From NCBI RefSeq assembly GCF_025979705.1, contig NZ_CP110136.1, positions 3,720,001 through 3,784,000 of the forward strand: DNA of 64,000 nt, written 5' to 3'. This document shows, piece after piece, positions 9,538 to 17,983 of this stretch (positions within the stretch are counted from its first letter, which is position 1; the number at the start of each line of letters is the position of its first letter). The position numbers were made by a program, and so were the translations under genes. The notes under the pieces were generated by a model. That model made no database searches. It was not told the origin of the DNA and saw nothing but the letters and a program-made list of their open reading frames with translations. The DNA is from Hymenobacter sp. YIM 151858-1. GTDB lineage: Bacteria > Bacteroidota > Bacteroidia > Cytophagales > Hymenobacteraceae.

Positions 9538-9641
9538 AGGGCTAAGTAGCAGAAGGAGTGAGGTAAGCGGAGCGCGGCCGTGTGCATGTACGGGAAGCAG
9601 CCCTCCGAGGCTGCCATAGCCGGGCTTGCGCATTTGCCTGC

Positions 9642-9649
9642 TACCTTTG
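9642..9649 (+). promoter_or_regulatory. -7 box of the PafA-like phosphatase gene
   Basis: TACCTTTG, 51 nt before the ATG at 9701. It rules out the earlier in-frame start at 9626 as the main start. Confidence 0.45.
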
Positions 9650-9700
9650 CGGCCGCAAACTTGGCCGGAGCTATACAAAGCTGCCGGCCGGCGCTTTTTT

Positions 9701-11422
9701 ATGCGAAATACCCTCTTAACCGGATTGTTGGCCACGGCCGCCCTGCTGGGTGGCGCTGCCCAGGCCAGTGCGCAAAAAACCAAAGCCCTGCCCAGGCCCA
9801 AGCTGGTGGTGGGTATTGTGGTAGACCAGATGCGCTACGACTACCTGTACCGCTACTGGAGCAAGTACGGCAACGACGGCTTTAAGCGCCTACTGGGCGA
9901 GGGCTTCAGCTACGAGAACACCCACTACAACTACGTGCCCACCTACACCGGGCCCGGCCACGCCAGCATTTACACTGGCACCACGCCCTCGGTGCACGGC
10001 ATTGTTGGCAACAACTGGTTTGTGCGCGAGGCCGGCAAAGGCACGTACGTGACCGACGATAAGAGCGTGCAGTCGGTGGGCAGCACGTCGGCGGCAGGGC
10101 AACAGTCGCCGCGCAACATGCTGACCACCACCATTACTGACGAGCTGCGCCTGGCCAGCAACTTTCAGAGCAAGGTAATCGGCGTGTGCATCAAGGACCG
10201 CGGCTCAGTGCTGCCGGCCGGGCACGCCGCCAGCGCGGCCTATTGGTTCGATAACAGCAACGGCGCCTTCATCACCAGTACTTTTTATGCCCAGCAGCTG
10301 CCCGAATGGGTGCAGCAGTTCAACCAGCGCAAGCTGGCGGAGCAGTACCTGAGCAAGCCCTGGGAAACGCTGCTGCCCATTGGCGAATACACCGAAAGCA
10401 CCGCCGACGATGTGCCGTGGGAAAACACGTTCCGGGGCGAAGAGAAGCCCGTGTTTCCGCATAACCTGCCTACTCTAAGCGGCGTGGCCCCGGCCGACGT
10501 ACGCAAAACCATGCTGGCAGCCGGCGAAAAAGTACCCAGCACCAACCTCGATCTGATTCGGACGACACCGTTTGGCAATACCCTCACGCTCGACTTTGCG
10601 CTGGAGGCCATGCGGGCTGAGCAGCTGGGCCAGCGCGGGCAAACCGACTTCCTGGCCCTAAGCTTTTCCTCGACCGACTACGTGGGCCACCATTTCGGGG
10701 CCAACGCCATCGAAACCGAGGACACGTACCTGCGCCTCGACCGCGACATTGCGCGCCTGCTCGCGTACCTCGACAAAAACGTGGGCAAAGGCCAATCGTT
10801 GGTGTTTCTGTCGGCCGACCACGGCGCCGCGCACTCCACGGAGTTTTTGCGTAGCCAGCGCCTGCCCGGCAACGGCGTGGGCGTGGGCCTGATGCGCGAC
10901 TCGCTGCAGCGCGAGCTGGTGCGCCGCTTCGGCCCGGGCCAGTGGGTGCTGAGCTACGAAAATCAGCAGGTGTACCTCAACCGCCCGCTGCTGGCCCAGA
11001 AGAAGCTGGACCTGTACCAGATGCAGCAGGAAGTGGCCGGCATCATGACGCAGTTTGCCGGCGTTACGCGGGCCATTGCCGCCACCGATCTGGAAAAATC
11101 GCACTGGGAAAGCGGCATGCTGATGTACCTCGAAAACGGCTATTCCCCGAAGCGCAGCGGCGACGTGATGGTGGTGCTGGCGCCGGGCTGGCTCGAGGCC
11201 TACGGCTACCCCGTAATGAAAGGCACCACGCACGGCTCGTCGGGCGCATACGATACGCACGTACCTTTGCTGTTCTGGGGGTGGCGCGTACCGCACGGCG
11301 AATCGGCCCACCCGGCGCGTATTACCGATATTGCACCCACCGTGGCGCGCTTCCTGCACATACAGGAGCCGAGCGGCTGCACCGGCCAGCCTTTGCAAGA
11401 GGTGCTCAGCAAGAAGAAATAA
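9701..11422 (+). CDS. PafA-like alkaline phosphatase
   Basis: A 573-residue exported phosphomonoesterase. Signal peptide ~1-24, with likely cleavage at ASA-Q. Residues line up with Elizabethkingia PafA: metal ligand D42 ([10 protein letters not shown]), nucleophile T83 in [14 protein letters not shown]104 in HGIVGNNW, and the phosphate-binding pair K165/R167 in CIKDRG. Later metal ligands sit in [10 protein letters not shown] and [14 protein letters not shown]. The K-x-R pair separates PafA monoesterases from NPP diesterases, so phosphomonoesterase activity in the periplasm is the best call. It may help phosphate scavenging. Confidence 0.9.
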   Translation: MRNTLLTGLLATAALLGGAAQASAQKTKALPRPKLVVGIVVDQMRYDYLYRYWSKYGNDGFKRLLGEGFSYENTHYNYVPTYTGPGHASIYTGTTPSVHGIVGNNWFVREAGKGTYVTDDKSVQSVGSTSAAGQQSPRNMLTTTITDELRLASNFQSKVIGVCIKDRGSVLPAGHAASAAYWFDNSNGAFITSTFYAQQLPEWVQQFNQRKLAEQYLSKPWETLLPIGEYTESTADDVPWENTFRGEEKPVFPHNLPTLSGVAPADVRKTMLAAGEKVPSTNLDLIRTTPFGNTLTLDFALEAMRAEQLGQRGQTDFLALSFSSTDYVGHHFGANAIETEDTYLRLDRDIARLLAYLDKNVGKGQSLVFLSADHGAAHSTEFLRSQRLPGNGVGVGLMRDSLQRELVRRFGPGQWVLSYENQQVYLNRPLLAQKKLDLYQMQQEVAGIMTQFAGVTRAIAATDLEKSHWESGMLMYLENGYSPKRSGDVMVVLAPGWLEAYGYPVMKGTTHGSSGAYDTHVPLLFWGWRVPHGESAHPARITDIAPTVARFLHIQEPSGCTGQPLQEVLSKKK

Positions 11423-11513
11423 GCCCAGCCTTTCGGCTGCTACTCTCGTACAAACTCATCCTTTACCCGGCGGAGGCCGCCTTTCCTGGCCCGCCCCACT
11501 CTCATCATCTGCA

Positions 11514-12101
11514 ATGGCTCACGCTCATTCCACTACGCATTTCAACCCCTGGCACGACGTTAACTACGGCTCCAAGGCTCCGCAAACGGTAAACGCCATC
11601 ATCGAAATTCCGAAGGGTTCGAAGGGTAAGTACGAGCTCGACAAAGACAGCGGCCTGCTGAAGCTCGACCGCGTGCTGTTCTCGGCGGTGCATTACCCGG
11701 CTGCTTACGGCTTTATTCCGCAAACCTACTGCGACGACAAAGACCCGCTCGACGTGCTGGTGCTGTGCTCAGTTGACGTGGTGCCGATGTGCCTGATCGA
11801 GGCCAAGGTGATTGGCGTGATGCAGATGATCGACAACAACGAGGAGGACGACAAAATCATTGCCGTAGCGGCCAACGACGTGTCGATGAACCACTACAAC
11901 GACATTTCGGAGCTGCCCCCGCACACGCTGCTCGAAATGCGCCGCTTTTTTGAGGACTACAAGGCCCTCGAAAACAAGCAGGTGGTGGTAGAGAAGTTCA
12001 TGGGCCGCGAAGAAGCCTACAAGATTGTGCAGGACAGCCTGCGCCTCTACGACGAAACCTTCCGCCACAAAAACCACCAGCATCAGCTCTCGATGCTGTA
12101 G
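11514..12101 (+). CDS. ppa: Inorganic pyrophosphatase
   Basis: A 195-residue family I soluble pyrophosphatase, hydrolysing PPi to two phosphates and driving biosynthetic reactions. Visible family motifs are [36 protein letters not shown], and the metal-binding signature [10 protein letters not shown]. The frame is open upstream to 11331, but ATG at 11514 gives the normal length and N-terminus. A strong terminator follows. Confidence 0.95.
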   Translation: MAHAHSTTHFNPWHDVNYGSKAPQTVNAIIEIPKGSKGKYELDKDSGLLKLDRVLFSAVHYPAAYGFIPQTYCDDKDPLDVLVLCSVDVVPMCLIEAKVIGVMQMIDNNEEDDKIIAVAANDVSMNHYNDISELPPHTLLEMRRFFEDYKALENKQVVVEKFMGREEAYKIVQDSLRLYDETFRHKNHQHQLSML

Positions 12102-12120
12102 GCCCTAGGTGCCTTTGTCA

Positions 12121-12159
12121 ACAAAAAGCCTCTGCCCTAACCGGGCAGAGGCTTTTTGT
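12121..12159. terminator. Terminator after ppa
   Basis: Perfect 17-bp stem (12121-12137 with 12143-12159), AAAAAGCCTCTGCCC and its complement, ending in T5. A CCTAGG copy (12104) sits just before it. Confidence 0.85.
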
Positions 12160-12235
12160 TGGGTGTTGGCTTGGGGCAGCACATTTTGGGCAGCTGAGGC
12201 GTACAAACGGCTACACCCTTCTCCCATTGTACCCC

Positions 12236-12934
12236 ATGACACCCCAAATAGTAGCCTCGCCGCCACCGGCCCCGTCGCTGAAGCGGTTTCTGTACGAGAA
12301 TAGTCTTTCCCTCACCATCACGGTACTGATTGTACTGACTTTGATTGGCCAGACGCTGACCGGCTGGCACGAGTACAACGAAGAGCTGAAAGACCTGCGC
12401 CTGAACGCCCTTCCGCTGGGGCAGTACATTACCTCGGGCCACTGGCTGGAGGCCACGTTTGAGAACTGGGAAAGTGAGTTTTTGCAGATGGCCCTGTACG
12501 TGGTGCTCACCGTAAACCTGCGTCAGAAAGGCTCGGCCGAATCGAAAAAGATTGACGAGGAAGAGGAAGTAGACCGGGAGCCCGACCCTAACAAATCCGA
12601 TGCGCCCTGGCCCGTGAAGCGCGGCGGCTGGTGGCTGGCCTTGTACCGCCGCTCGCTAAGCATTGCGTTTTTGGTGTTGTTTCTGGCTTCGATGTTTTTG
12701 CACGCCCTAGGTGGCGCCGAGGTATACAACATCGAGCAGCAGGCCCACGGCAAGCAAACCGTGAGCGTGTGGGGCTACATGGCCACCGGGCGCTTCTGGT
12801 TCGAGTCGCTGCAGAACTGGCAAAGCGAGTTTATGAGCATCGTGGCCATCGTGGTGCTGTCGATATGGCTGCGCCAGCATGGCTCGCCTGAGTCGAAGCC
12901 CGTGGACGCTGCCCACAACGAAACCGGTAAATAG
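12236..12934 (+). CDS. DUF6766-family membrane protein with internal duplication
   Basis: A 232-residue protein of unknown function with four membrane helices. Residues ~18-105 and ~135-225 are two copies of one unit: helix, short periplasmic stretch, a Trp motif (FENWESEFLQM in copy 1, LQNWQSEFMSI in copy 2), second helix, then LRQKGSAESK or LRQHGSPESK. An acidic linker (EEEEVDREPD) joins them. It matches the DUF6766 pattern as I know it. ATG at 12236 is chosen over the TTG at 12227. No partner gene is evident. Confidence 0.75.
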   Translation: MTPQIVASPPPAPSLKRFLYENSLSLTITVLIVLTLIGQTLTGWHEYNEELKDLRLNALPLGQYITSGHWLEATFENWESEFLQMALYVVLTVNLRQKGSAESKKIDEEEEVDREPDPNKSDAPWPVKRGGWWLALYRRSLSIAFLVLFLASMFLHALGGAEVYNIEQQAHGKQTVSVWGYMATGRFWFESLQNWQSEFMSIVAIVVLSIWLRQHGSPESKPVDAAHNETGK

Positions 12935-13006
12935 CACCTAGGGCGCAGGCGGCAGGCAGCGGCGGCCGGCGTATTTTGCGCGCCCAACGCTCAGCCGCCT
13001 GCCGCA

Positions 13007-13927
13007 ATGCCCCAACCCGCCACTTCATCCTCGTCGTCAGCCCTGGGGCACCGGCGGCCCCGGCTTTGGGCCCTGGCCGATGCGGTGCTGTACGGCAACG
13101 GCTTGCTGGCGGCGGCGGCGGCGGCGCTGGTGGTGGCGTCGGCGCGGTACTGGCAGCGGCCGTTGCCGCCCTCGGTGCCGGCGTTGGTGTTTGCGGCTAC
13201 GCTGTTCGTGTACAACCTCAACGGGGCCCGGCGGCACAACCCGCGCTTGCCGCCCAACGTGCCCGCCCAGCGCCGCTGGATTGTGCAGCATCGCCCGTTG
13301 CTGCTGGGGGTGGTGCTGGGCTCGGCGGCAGCCGTGCTGGCGCTGTACCTATTCAGCCCGTTTACCGAGCGGCTTACGTGGTTTTTGGCGCATCTGGCCT
13401 TGTTGTCGTTGGCATACTCGTGGCCGGTGCTGCCCGGGCGCAACGGCGGCCGCCGGCGGGGCCTGCGCGATATACCCGGCCTGAAAACGCTGCTCATCGG
13501 CTACGTGTGGAGTGCGGTTACGGTGTGGTTGCCGGCGCTGTGCCTGGGTCAGCCCGTGGGTACCCTGCCTGTTTGGCTGCTGTTCGTGCGCCGCTTTTTT
13601 TTCATCCTGGCCATTGCACTGGTATTCGACCTGCGCGACGTAAGCCGCGACCGGCGCGCGGGCACGGCCACGTTGCCGGTGCTGCTGGGCTATGAGCGCG
13701 GCCGCTACGTGGCCCTAGGTTGCGTAATGACCTCGGCTGCTTTGGCGCTGCCGGGGCTGCCGCTGGCCGGGCAACTGGTGCTGGCCGTTCCTACATTGCT
13801 CACCGCACTCGTGGTGTGGTTTGCCGAAGAGGCTCGCTCCGACTACTACTTCGCCCTGTTGGCCGACGGCTTGCTGCTGGTGCAGGCCGCGGCGTTGTTG
13901 CTGGCTGCTACCTGGGCGGGCACCTAG
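13007..13927 (+). CDS. UbiA-like prenyltransferase homologue, first Asp motif missing
   Basis: A 306-residue protein with about eight membrane helices and the UbiA fold pattern. The second Asp-rich loop is well kept (FDLRDVSRDRRAG, ~205-217). Where the first NDxxDxxxD motif should be, the sequence reads VYNLNGARRHNP with no aspartate. Divergent UbiA-like proteins of this kind occur in Bacteroidota, and their substrate is unknown. The gene ends in a TAG that lies inside a CCTAGG copy (13923). Confidence 0.7.
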   Translation: MPQPATSSSSSALGHRRPRLWALADAVLYGNGLLAAAAAALVVASARYWQRPLPPSVPALVFAATLFVYNLNGARRHNPRLPPNVPAQRRWIVQHRPLLLGVVLGSAAAVLALYLFSPFTERLTWFLAHLALLSLAYSWPVLPGRNGGRRRGLRDIPGLKTLLIGYVWSAVTVWLPALCLGQPVGTLPVWLLFVRRFFFILAIALVFDLRDVSRDRRAGTATLPVLLGYERGRYVALGCVMTSAALALPGLPLAGQLVLAVPTLLTALVVWFAEEARSDYYFALLADGLLLVQAAALLLAATWAGT

Positions 13928-13937
13928 GGCTGCTGCC

Positions 13938-15455
13938 TCAAAGAGCATCGGACGTAGTAAGCGCTTGCAGCGCCCGGCCAATGTAGCGCGGCAAGTCGCC
14001 GGCAATCAGGCCCGCCTGGCCGGTATCGGCAACGGCCAGGTCGGCGGCGCGGCCGTGGGCATACACGCCCAGCAGCGCAGCATCCAGGGCACTCAGGCGC
14101 TTATCGGCGCGCAGGGCGGTGAGCAAGCCCGTGAGCACGTCGCCGCTGCCGCCAGTGGCCATGCCCGGGTTGCCGGTGGTGTTGAAGTACAGGTGGCCTT
14201 CGGGCGTAGCCAAGCAAGAGTAGGCACCCTTCAGCAGCACGTAGCAGCGGTATTGCCGGGCAAAGGTGCGCAGCAACTCCAGGCGGTGGTAATCGTTGTG
14301 GGCGGGTTCGGTAAGGCGCTCAAATTCCTTGGGGTGCGGCGTGAGAATGGTACCAGGAGGCAGCAGATCGAGCAAGCTGCGGTTGGCCCCTAGGAGGTTG
14401 AGCGCATCGGCATCGAGCACCAGCGGAACTTTGGCGGTGCACAGCAACTCCTCCAGCACGGCGCGGGTATCATCTGCCTGGTCGATGCCGGGGCCCATGC
14501 CCACGGCGGCGTAAGGTTTTAACTCGGGCAAATTGGTGAGGTGCGTTTTGCAGTCATCGGTCAGGCACATGGCCTCAGGCACGGTGCTTTGCAGCACAGC
14601 GTAACCGGCGGCCGGGGCGGCTACCGTCAGCAGCCCCACGCCGCCGCGCAGGCAAGCCTGCGCAGCCAGCACTGCCGCACCCACTTTGCCGCGGCTGCCG
14701 GCCAGCAGCAGCGCATGGCCGAAAGTGCCTTTGTGAGCGAAGGTAGGCCGGGCGGGCAGGCAGCCGGCCAGCAGCGCAGCATCTACCAAATGCATATCGG
14801 CCTGCACTTCGGCCAGGTACCTAGGGCTGAGGCCGATGGGTACCGCGTGCCACTGCCCCACAAACTCGGCGTTCTGCGGCAACAGCAGGGCCAGCTTCGG
14901 CAGCTCGAAGCTGACGGTGTGCCGGGCGCGCACCACCGGGCTGCCGGCGGGCTGGGACGCATCGGCCAACAGGCCCGAGGGCAAATCGATGCTTACCACG
15001 CGGGCCCCGGCGCTGTTGAGGTGCTGCACCAACGCGCCCGCCGCGCCCGCCAACGGGCGGCTGAGGCCGGTGCCGAACAGCGCATCAACCACCACGGTAT
15101 GGGGGCTGATGGTCGGAAACTGCTCCGGCTGCCACTCGGCTACGTGTAGCTCAACAGGCAAGCGGCCCCGGTTCAGCTCCCAATCGGCCGAGTGCTGTTC
15201 GGCAGGCAACAACCCAACCTGCACTTGGTAACCTTGCTGGTGCAGCAGGCGGGCGGCGGCCAGCCCGTCGCCGCCGTTGTTGCCGGGGCCGCACAGCACC
15301 AGCACCTGGGTGTCGGCAGCAGGGGAGAGGCGGGCGTGCAGCCAGCCGACGAAAGCCGCGGCTGCGCGCTCCATCAGCTCGGCCGATGCAATGCCTTCTT
15401 CTCGGATGGTGGCCGCATCGGCTTCGCGGGTTTGGGCGGCGGTGAGTAGCTTCAT
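13938..15455 (-). CDS. nnr: Bifunctional NAD(P)H-hydrate epimerase / ADP-dependent dehydratase
   Basis: A 505-residue two-domain repair enzyme for hydrated NAD(P)H. The N-terminal epimerase (YjeF_N, ~1-215) has the motif VLCGPGNNGGDGLAAARLL. The C-terminal dehydratase (~225-505) has FGHALLLAGSRGKVGAAVLA, LTPHPKEFERL and the nucleotide-site signature GNPGMATGGSGDVLTGLL. Start at 15455 gives the usual KLLTAAQTREAD beginning. It is convergent with the UbiA-like gene, 10 nt apart. Confidence 0.96.
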   Translation of the reverse strand: MKLLTAAQTREADAATIREEGIASAELMERAAAAFVGWLHARLSPAADTQVLVLCGPGNNGGDGLAAARLLHQQGYQVQVGLLPAEQHSADWELNRGRLPVELHVAEWQPEQFPTISPHTVVVDALFGTGLSRPLAGAAGALVQHLNSAGARVVSIDLPSGLLADASQPAGSPVVRARHTVSFELPKLALLLPQNAEFVGQWHAVPIGLSPRYLAEVQADMHLVDAALLAGCLPARPTFAHKGTFGHALLLAGSRGKVGAAVLAAQACLRGGVGLLTVAAPAAGYAVLQSTVPEAMCLTDDCKTHLTNLPELKPYAAVGMGPGIDQADDTRAVLEELLCTAKVPLVLDADALNLLGANRSLLDLLPPGTILTPHPKEFERLTEPAHNDYHRLELLRTFARQYRCYVLLKGAYSCLATPEGHLYFNTTGNPGMATGGSGDVLTGLLTALRADKRLSALDAALLGVYAHGRAADLAVADTGQAGLIAGDLPRYIGRALQALTTSDAL

Positions 15456-15579
15456 GCCGGTAGCTTACGCAGATTTTGGCGGATGGCCCAACCCTAGGTG
15501 CGCCCGCGGCGCTAAACCGCAGGCAGGGTAAACCCGTTGCTACCTATTCCGCTTTTCAACCGACGCTAACTTACTTGCC

Positions 15580-16047
15580 ATGACAACCTGGGCCGACGTA
15601 ATCCGCCTTTCCAATAACGGGGTGCCCGCCCCCGACCGCCGCGTGGAGAAAACCGATGCCGAGTGGCGCGAGCAACTCACGCCCGAGCAATACCGCGTTA
15701 CCCGCCAGCACGGCACCGAGCGCGCCTTCACGGGCGAGTACTGCGAGGCCCACGACCCCGGCCTGTACGCCTGCGTGTGCTGCGGCACGCCCTGCTACGA
15801 CTCGCGCACGAAGTTCGAATCGGGTACGGGCTGGCCGAGCTTTACCGAGCCCGTGCGCGACAACGTGTTGAAATACAAGAAGGACACGAGCTACGGCATG
15901 GTGCGCGTGGAGGTGCTCTGCAACGTGTGCGACGCCCACCAGGGCCACGTGTTCCCCGATGGGCCGGCGCCCACGGGCTTGCGCTACTGCATCAACTCGG
16001 CCGCCGTGAAGCTGGTAACGGAGTCGCAAACCGCCGACGCACAGTAA
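15580..16047 (+). CDS. msrB: Peptide-methionine (R)-S-oxide reductase
   Basis: A 155-residue cytoplasmic MsrB that reduces methionine-R-sulfoxide in proteins. It has the zinc-binding Cys pairs (CVCCGTPC near 65-72 and CNVCD), the substrate motif [10 protein letters not shown], and the catalytic Cys C137 in [12 protein letters not shown]. Full length for a single-domain MsrB. It is convergent with a GNAT gene, with a CCTAGG-bearing hairpin between them. Confidence 0.96.
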   Translation: MTTWADVIRLSNNGVPAPDRRVEKTDAEWREQLTPEQYRVTRQHGTERAFTGEYCEAHDPGLYACVCCGTPCYDSRTKFESGTGWPSFTEPVRDNVLKYKKDTSYGMVRVEVLCNVCDAHQGHVFPDGPAPTGLRYCINSAAVKLVTESQTADAQ

Positions 16048-16062
16048 TTAAGCTACGAGTAG

Positions 16063-16106
16063 CGCCTAGGTACCCAGGCCGTTAAATGCGCATGGGTACC
16101 TAGGCG
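16063..16106. terminator. CCTAGG-bearing hairpin between convergent genes
   Basis: Perfect 14-bp arms CGCCTAGGTACCCA (16063-16076) and its complement (16093-16106) with a 16-nt loop. Each arm carries one CCTAGG. It lies between the ends of msrB (+) and a GNAT gene (-), where a bidirectional terminator is expected. There is no T-run, so the terminator function is inferred from position and stem strength. Confidence 0.6.
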
Positions 16107-16112
16107 TTCTGG

Positions 16113-16553
16113 TTATGGCTGAGCCCGGTATGGGTCGAGCTTGGCGTTTTCCATGAAGCGCTCGGGGCTGGCCAGGGGCGTAAAGCCGAACCCGGCGTAC
16201 AGCGAGTGGGCGTCGCGGGTGCCGAGCATCCAGCGGCGCAGGCCCTGCAGCTCGGGGTGCGCAGCGATGTACGTCATCAGCAGCTTGCTCAGGCCCTGGC
16301 CGCGGTACTCCTCCAGCACGAACACGTCGCAGAGGTAGGCGAAGGTGGCGCGGTCGGAGATGATGCGGGCAAAGCCCACTTGCTGGCCCTGCGCCGCGTA
16401 CACGCCAAAGCACAGCGAGTTGCGGATGGAGCGCTCCACCAGCTCGCGGCTGATGCCGGGCGCCCAGTACGAGCGGTTGCTGAGGAAATCGTGGATGAGG
16501 CCGACATCGAGGCGGCGGCTGTCGGTAGAAACGGTAAAGGCAGATGACGACAT
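16113..16553 (-). CDS. GNAT-family N-acetyltransferase
   Basis: A 146-residue single-domain GNAT. The acetyl-CoA binding motif A is YLCDVFVLEEYRGQGLSKLL, and the C-terminal strand-helix is DAHSLYAGFGF. The N-terminal DVGLIHDFLSNRSYWAPGIS and the general layout match a common group of small uncharacterised GNATs whose acceptor is unknown. Starts at ATG 16553, divergent from sdaA. Confidence 0.88.
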   Translation of the reverse strand: MSSSAFTVSTDSRRLDVGLIHDFLSNRSYWAPGISRELVERSIRNSLCFGVYAAQGQQVGFARIISDRATFAYLCDVFVLEEYRGQGLSKLLMTYIAAHPELQGLRRWMLGTRDAHSLYAGFGFTPLASPERFMENAKLDPYRAQP

Positions 16554-16607
16554 GCGCAGAGAAGGGCAAAGGCCAGCAGAGGCCTATTTCGGGCGGAAAG
16601 TAAGCGG

Positions 16608-16615
16608 TATCTTTG
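16608..16615 (+). promoter_or_regulatory. Candidate -7 box upstream of sdaA
   Basis: TATCTTTG fits TAnnTTTG. It lies about 140 nt before the sdaA ATG, which would leave a long leader. No -33 element was confirmed. Confidence 0.35.
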
Positions 16616-16757
16616 GAAGCTGTGCGGCCAGCTAGAAATAGCTGCCTGCGAGCATCGGCTGCGAAAATGCAGGCTTGCCGGCACCCCTGGGTGCGCAACC
16701 GCGTTTAGCAGCTATTGCCCCATCCGCTCACTTACCACCTGCTTTCCCCGCATTCCC

Positions 16758-17663
16758 ATGTCGTTGCTTTTTAATGATTTTGCCAGCTGGCAAGCGCATT
16801 GCGCCCAAACCGGCGAGGCGCTCTGGCAGCCGGTGCTGGCCTACGAAATGGAGCAGAAAGGCCGCTCCGAAGAAGAAATCTGGGACGGCCTGCAGCGCGC
16901 CTACGACGTGATGCGCGACGCCGTGCGTACTGGCCTGAGCGAAGACATGACCTCGCGCTCGGGTATGATTAAGAACGGTGCCAAGAAGGTGGCCGCCTCG
17001 CCCGTAACGGTGCTTTCGCCCGAGTTTAAGATGCTGGTAACCCGCGCCCTAGGTGCCAAGGAGGTAAACTCGTGCATGGGCCGCGTGGTAGCCGCGCCCA
17101 CAGCTGGCGCCTCGGGCATTTTGCCCGGCATCCTCACGACCACGCAGGAGCTGCATAAGCTCGACGACCGAAGCATACTGGAAGGTTTGCTTGTGGCCGC
17201 GGGCGTGGCGCTCATCATCGAGCAAAATGCCTCCTTGGCGGGTGCCGTGGGCGGCTGCCAGGCCGAAACCGGCAGCGCCGCCGCGATGGGCGCCGGTGCC
17301 ATTGTGTACTGCCTGGGCGGCTCCGTGGAGCAGGCTTTTGCCGCCGTGGCCATTACCATTCAGTGCATGCTGGGCCTGGTGTGCGACCCGGTGGCGGGCC
17401 TCGTGGAGGTACCCTGCGTGGTGCGCAACGCCTCGGCCGCGGCCATTGCTTTTTCGTCGGCTCAAATTGCCATTGCCGGTGTCGATCCGGTTATTCCCGT
17501 CGACCAATGCGTGGCGGCCCTGGGCGAAGTGGGCGAAAGCATGGAAACGCGCTACAAGGAAACGGCCCTGGGCGGCTTGGCCAACACGCCGCGCGCCCGC
17601 CAGATCGAGCAGAAAGTGCTGGTGCAGGACATCCAGATTTTGCCCGATCAGCCGGAGGCTTAG
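16758..17663 (+). CDS. sdaAA: L-serine ammonia-lyase, iron-sulfur-dependent, alpha subunit
   Basis: A 301-residue alpha chain of the Fe-S L-serine dehydratase (serine to pyruvate plus ammonia). Family motifs are EVNSCMGRVVAAPTAGASG, GGCQAETGSAAAMGAGA and GLVCDPVAGLVEVPCVVRN. The three conserved cysteines for the 4Fe-4S cluster lie in these segments. No beta-subunit gene is adjacent, so the partner must be encoded elsewhere. A CCTAGG copy (17048) encodes ALG. Confidence 0.93.
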   Translation: MSLLFNDFASWQAHCAQTGEALWQPVLAYEMEQKGRSEEEIWDGLQRAYDVMRDAVRTGLSEDMTSRSGMIKNGAKKVAASPVTVLSPEFKMLVTRALGAKEVNSCMGRVVAAPTAGASGILPGILTTTQELHKLDDRSILEGLLVAAGVALIIEQNASLAGAVGGCQAETGSAAAMGAGAIVYCLGGSVEQAFAAVAITIQCMLGLVCDPVAGLVEVPCVVRNASAAAIAFSSAQIAIAGVDPVIPVDQCVAALGEVGESMETRYKETALGGLANTPRARQIEQKVLVQDIQILPDQPEA

Positions 17664-17686
17664 GGTTGCTGATTTCGGCCCACCGC

Positions 17687-17719
17687 AACGCCCCGCTGGC
17701 TAGGTGCCGGCGGGGCGTT
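17687..17719 (+). terminator. Terminator after sdaAA
   Basis: A 14-bp stem with one mismatch (17687-17700 with 17706-17719), AACGCCCCGC and complement, followed by TTTCG. Confidence 0.7.
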
Positions 17720-17757
17720 TTCGTGCACTGACGGTGAATAGCAACACGGTAGTAACT

Positions 17758-17937
17758 GTCATCCTGAGCAAAGCGAAGGACCTTCTCACGTTGGGACCTC
17801 ACCCCCAGCCCCTCTCCAAAAGAGAGGGGAGCGGATGCTATCTGGCGTCAGCGCGAGCTGCCTCGGCTTCGCTCGGCATGACAACGACCTAGGGGCATGT
17901 TCGGCGTGAGAAGGTCCTTCGCTTGGCTCAGGATGAC
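17758..17937. repeat. MITE-like element with 33-bp terminal inverted repeats
   Basis: Left arm 17758-17790 (begins GTCATCCTGAGCAAAGCGAA) and right arm 17905-17937 are inverted repeats matching at 32 of 33 positions. The 114-nt interior holds a second hairpin (CCCCTCTC-AAAA-type, 17808-17829) and a GGCTTCGCTCGGCATGAC stretch. Motifs very like these occur as dispersed non-coding repeats in many bacterial genomes. There is no coding potential. It fills most of the gap between sdaAA and the next gene (17663-17984). The rest of the gap holds only the sdaAA terminator and two CCTAGG copies. Confidence 0.8.
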
Positions 17938-17983
17938 GGGAGTTATCCAACGTCAGCGCGCGAAATGCCTGCCCTAGGTGCCG

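Noticed and set aside
17758-17937. Insertion sequence
   Set aside because: There is no transposase frame inside the inverted repeats; it is too short to be autonomous.
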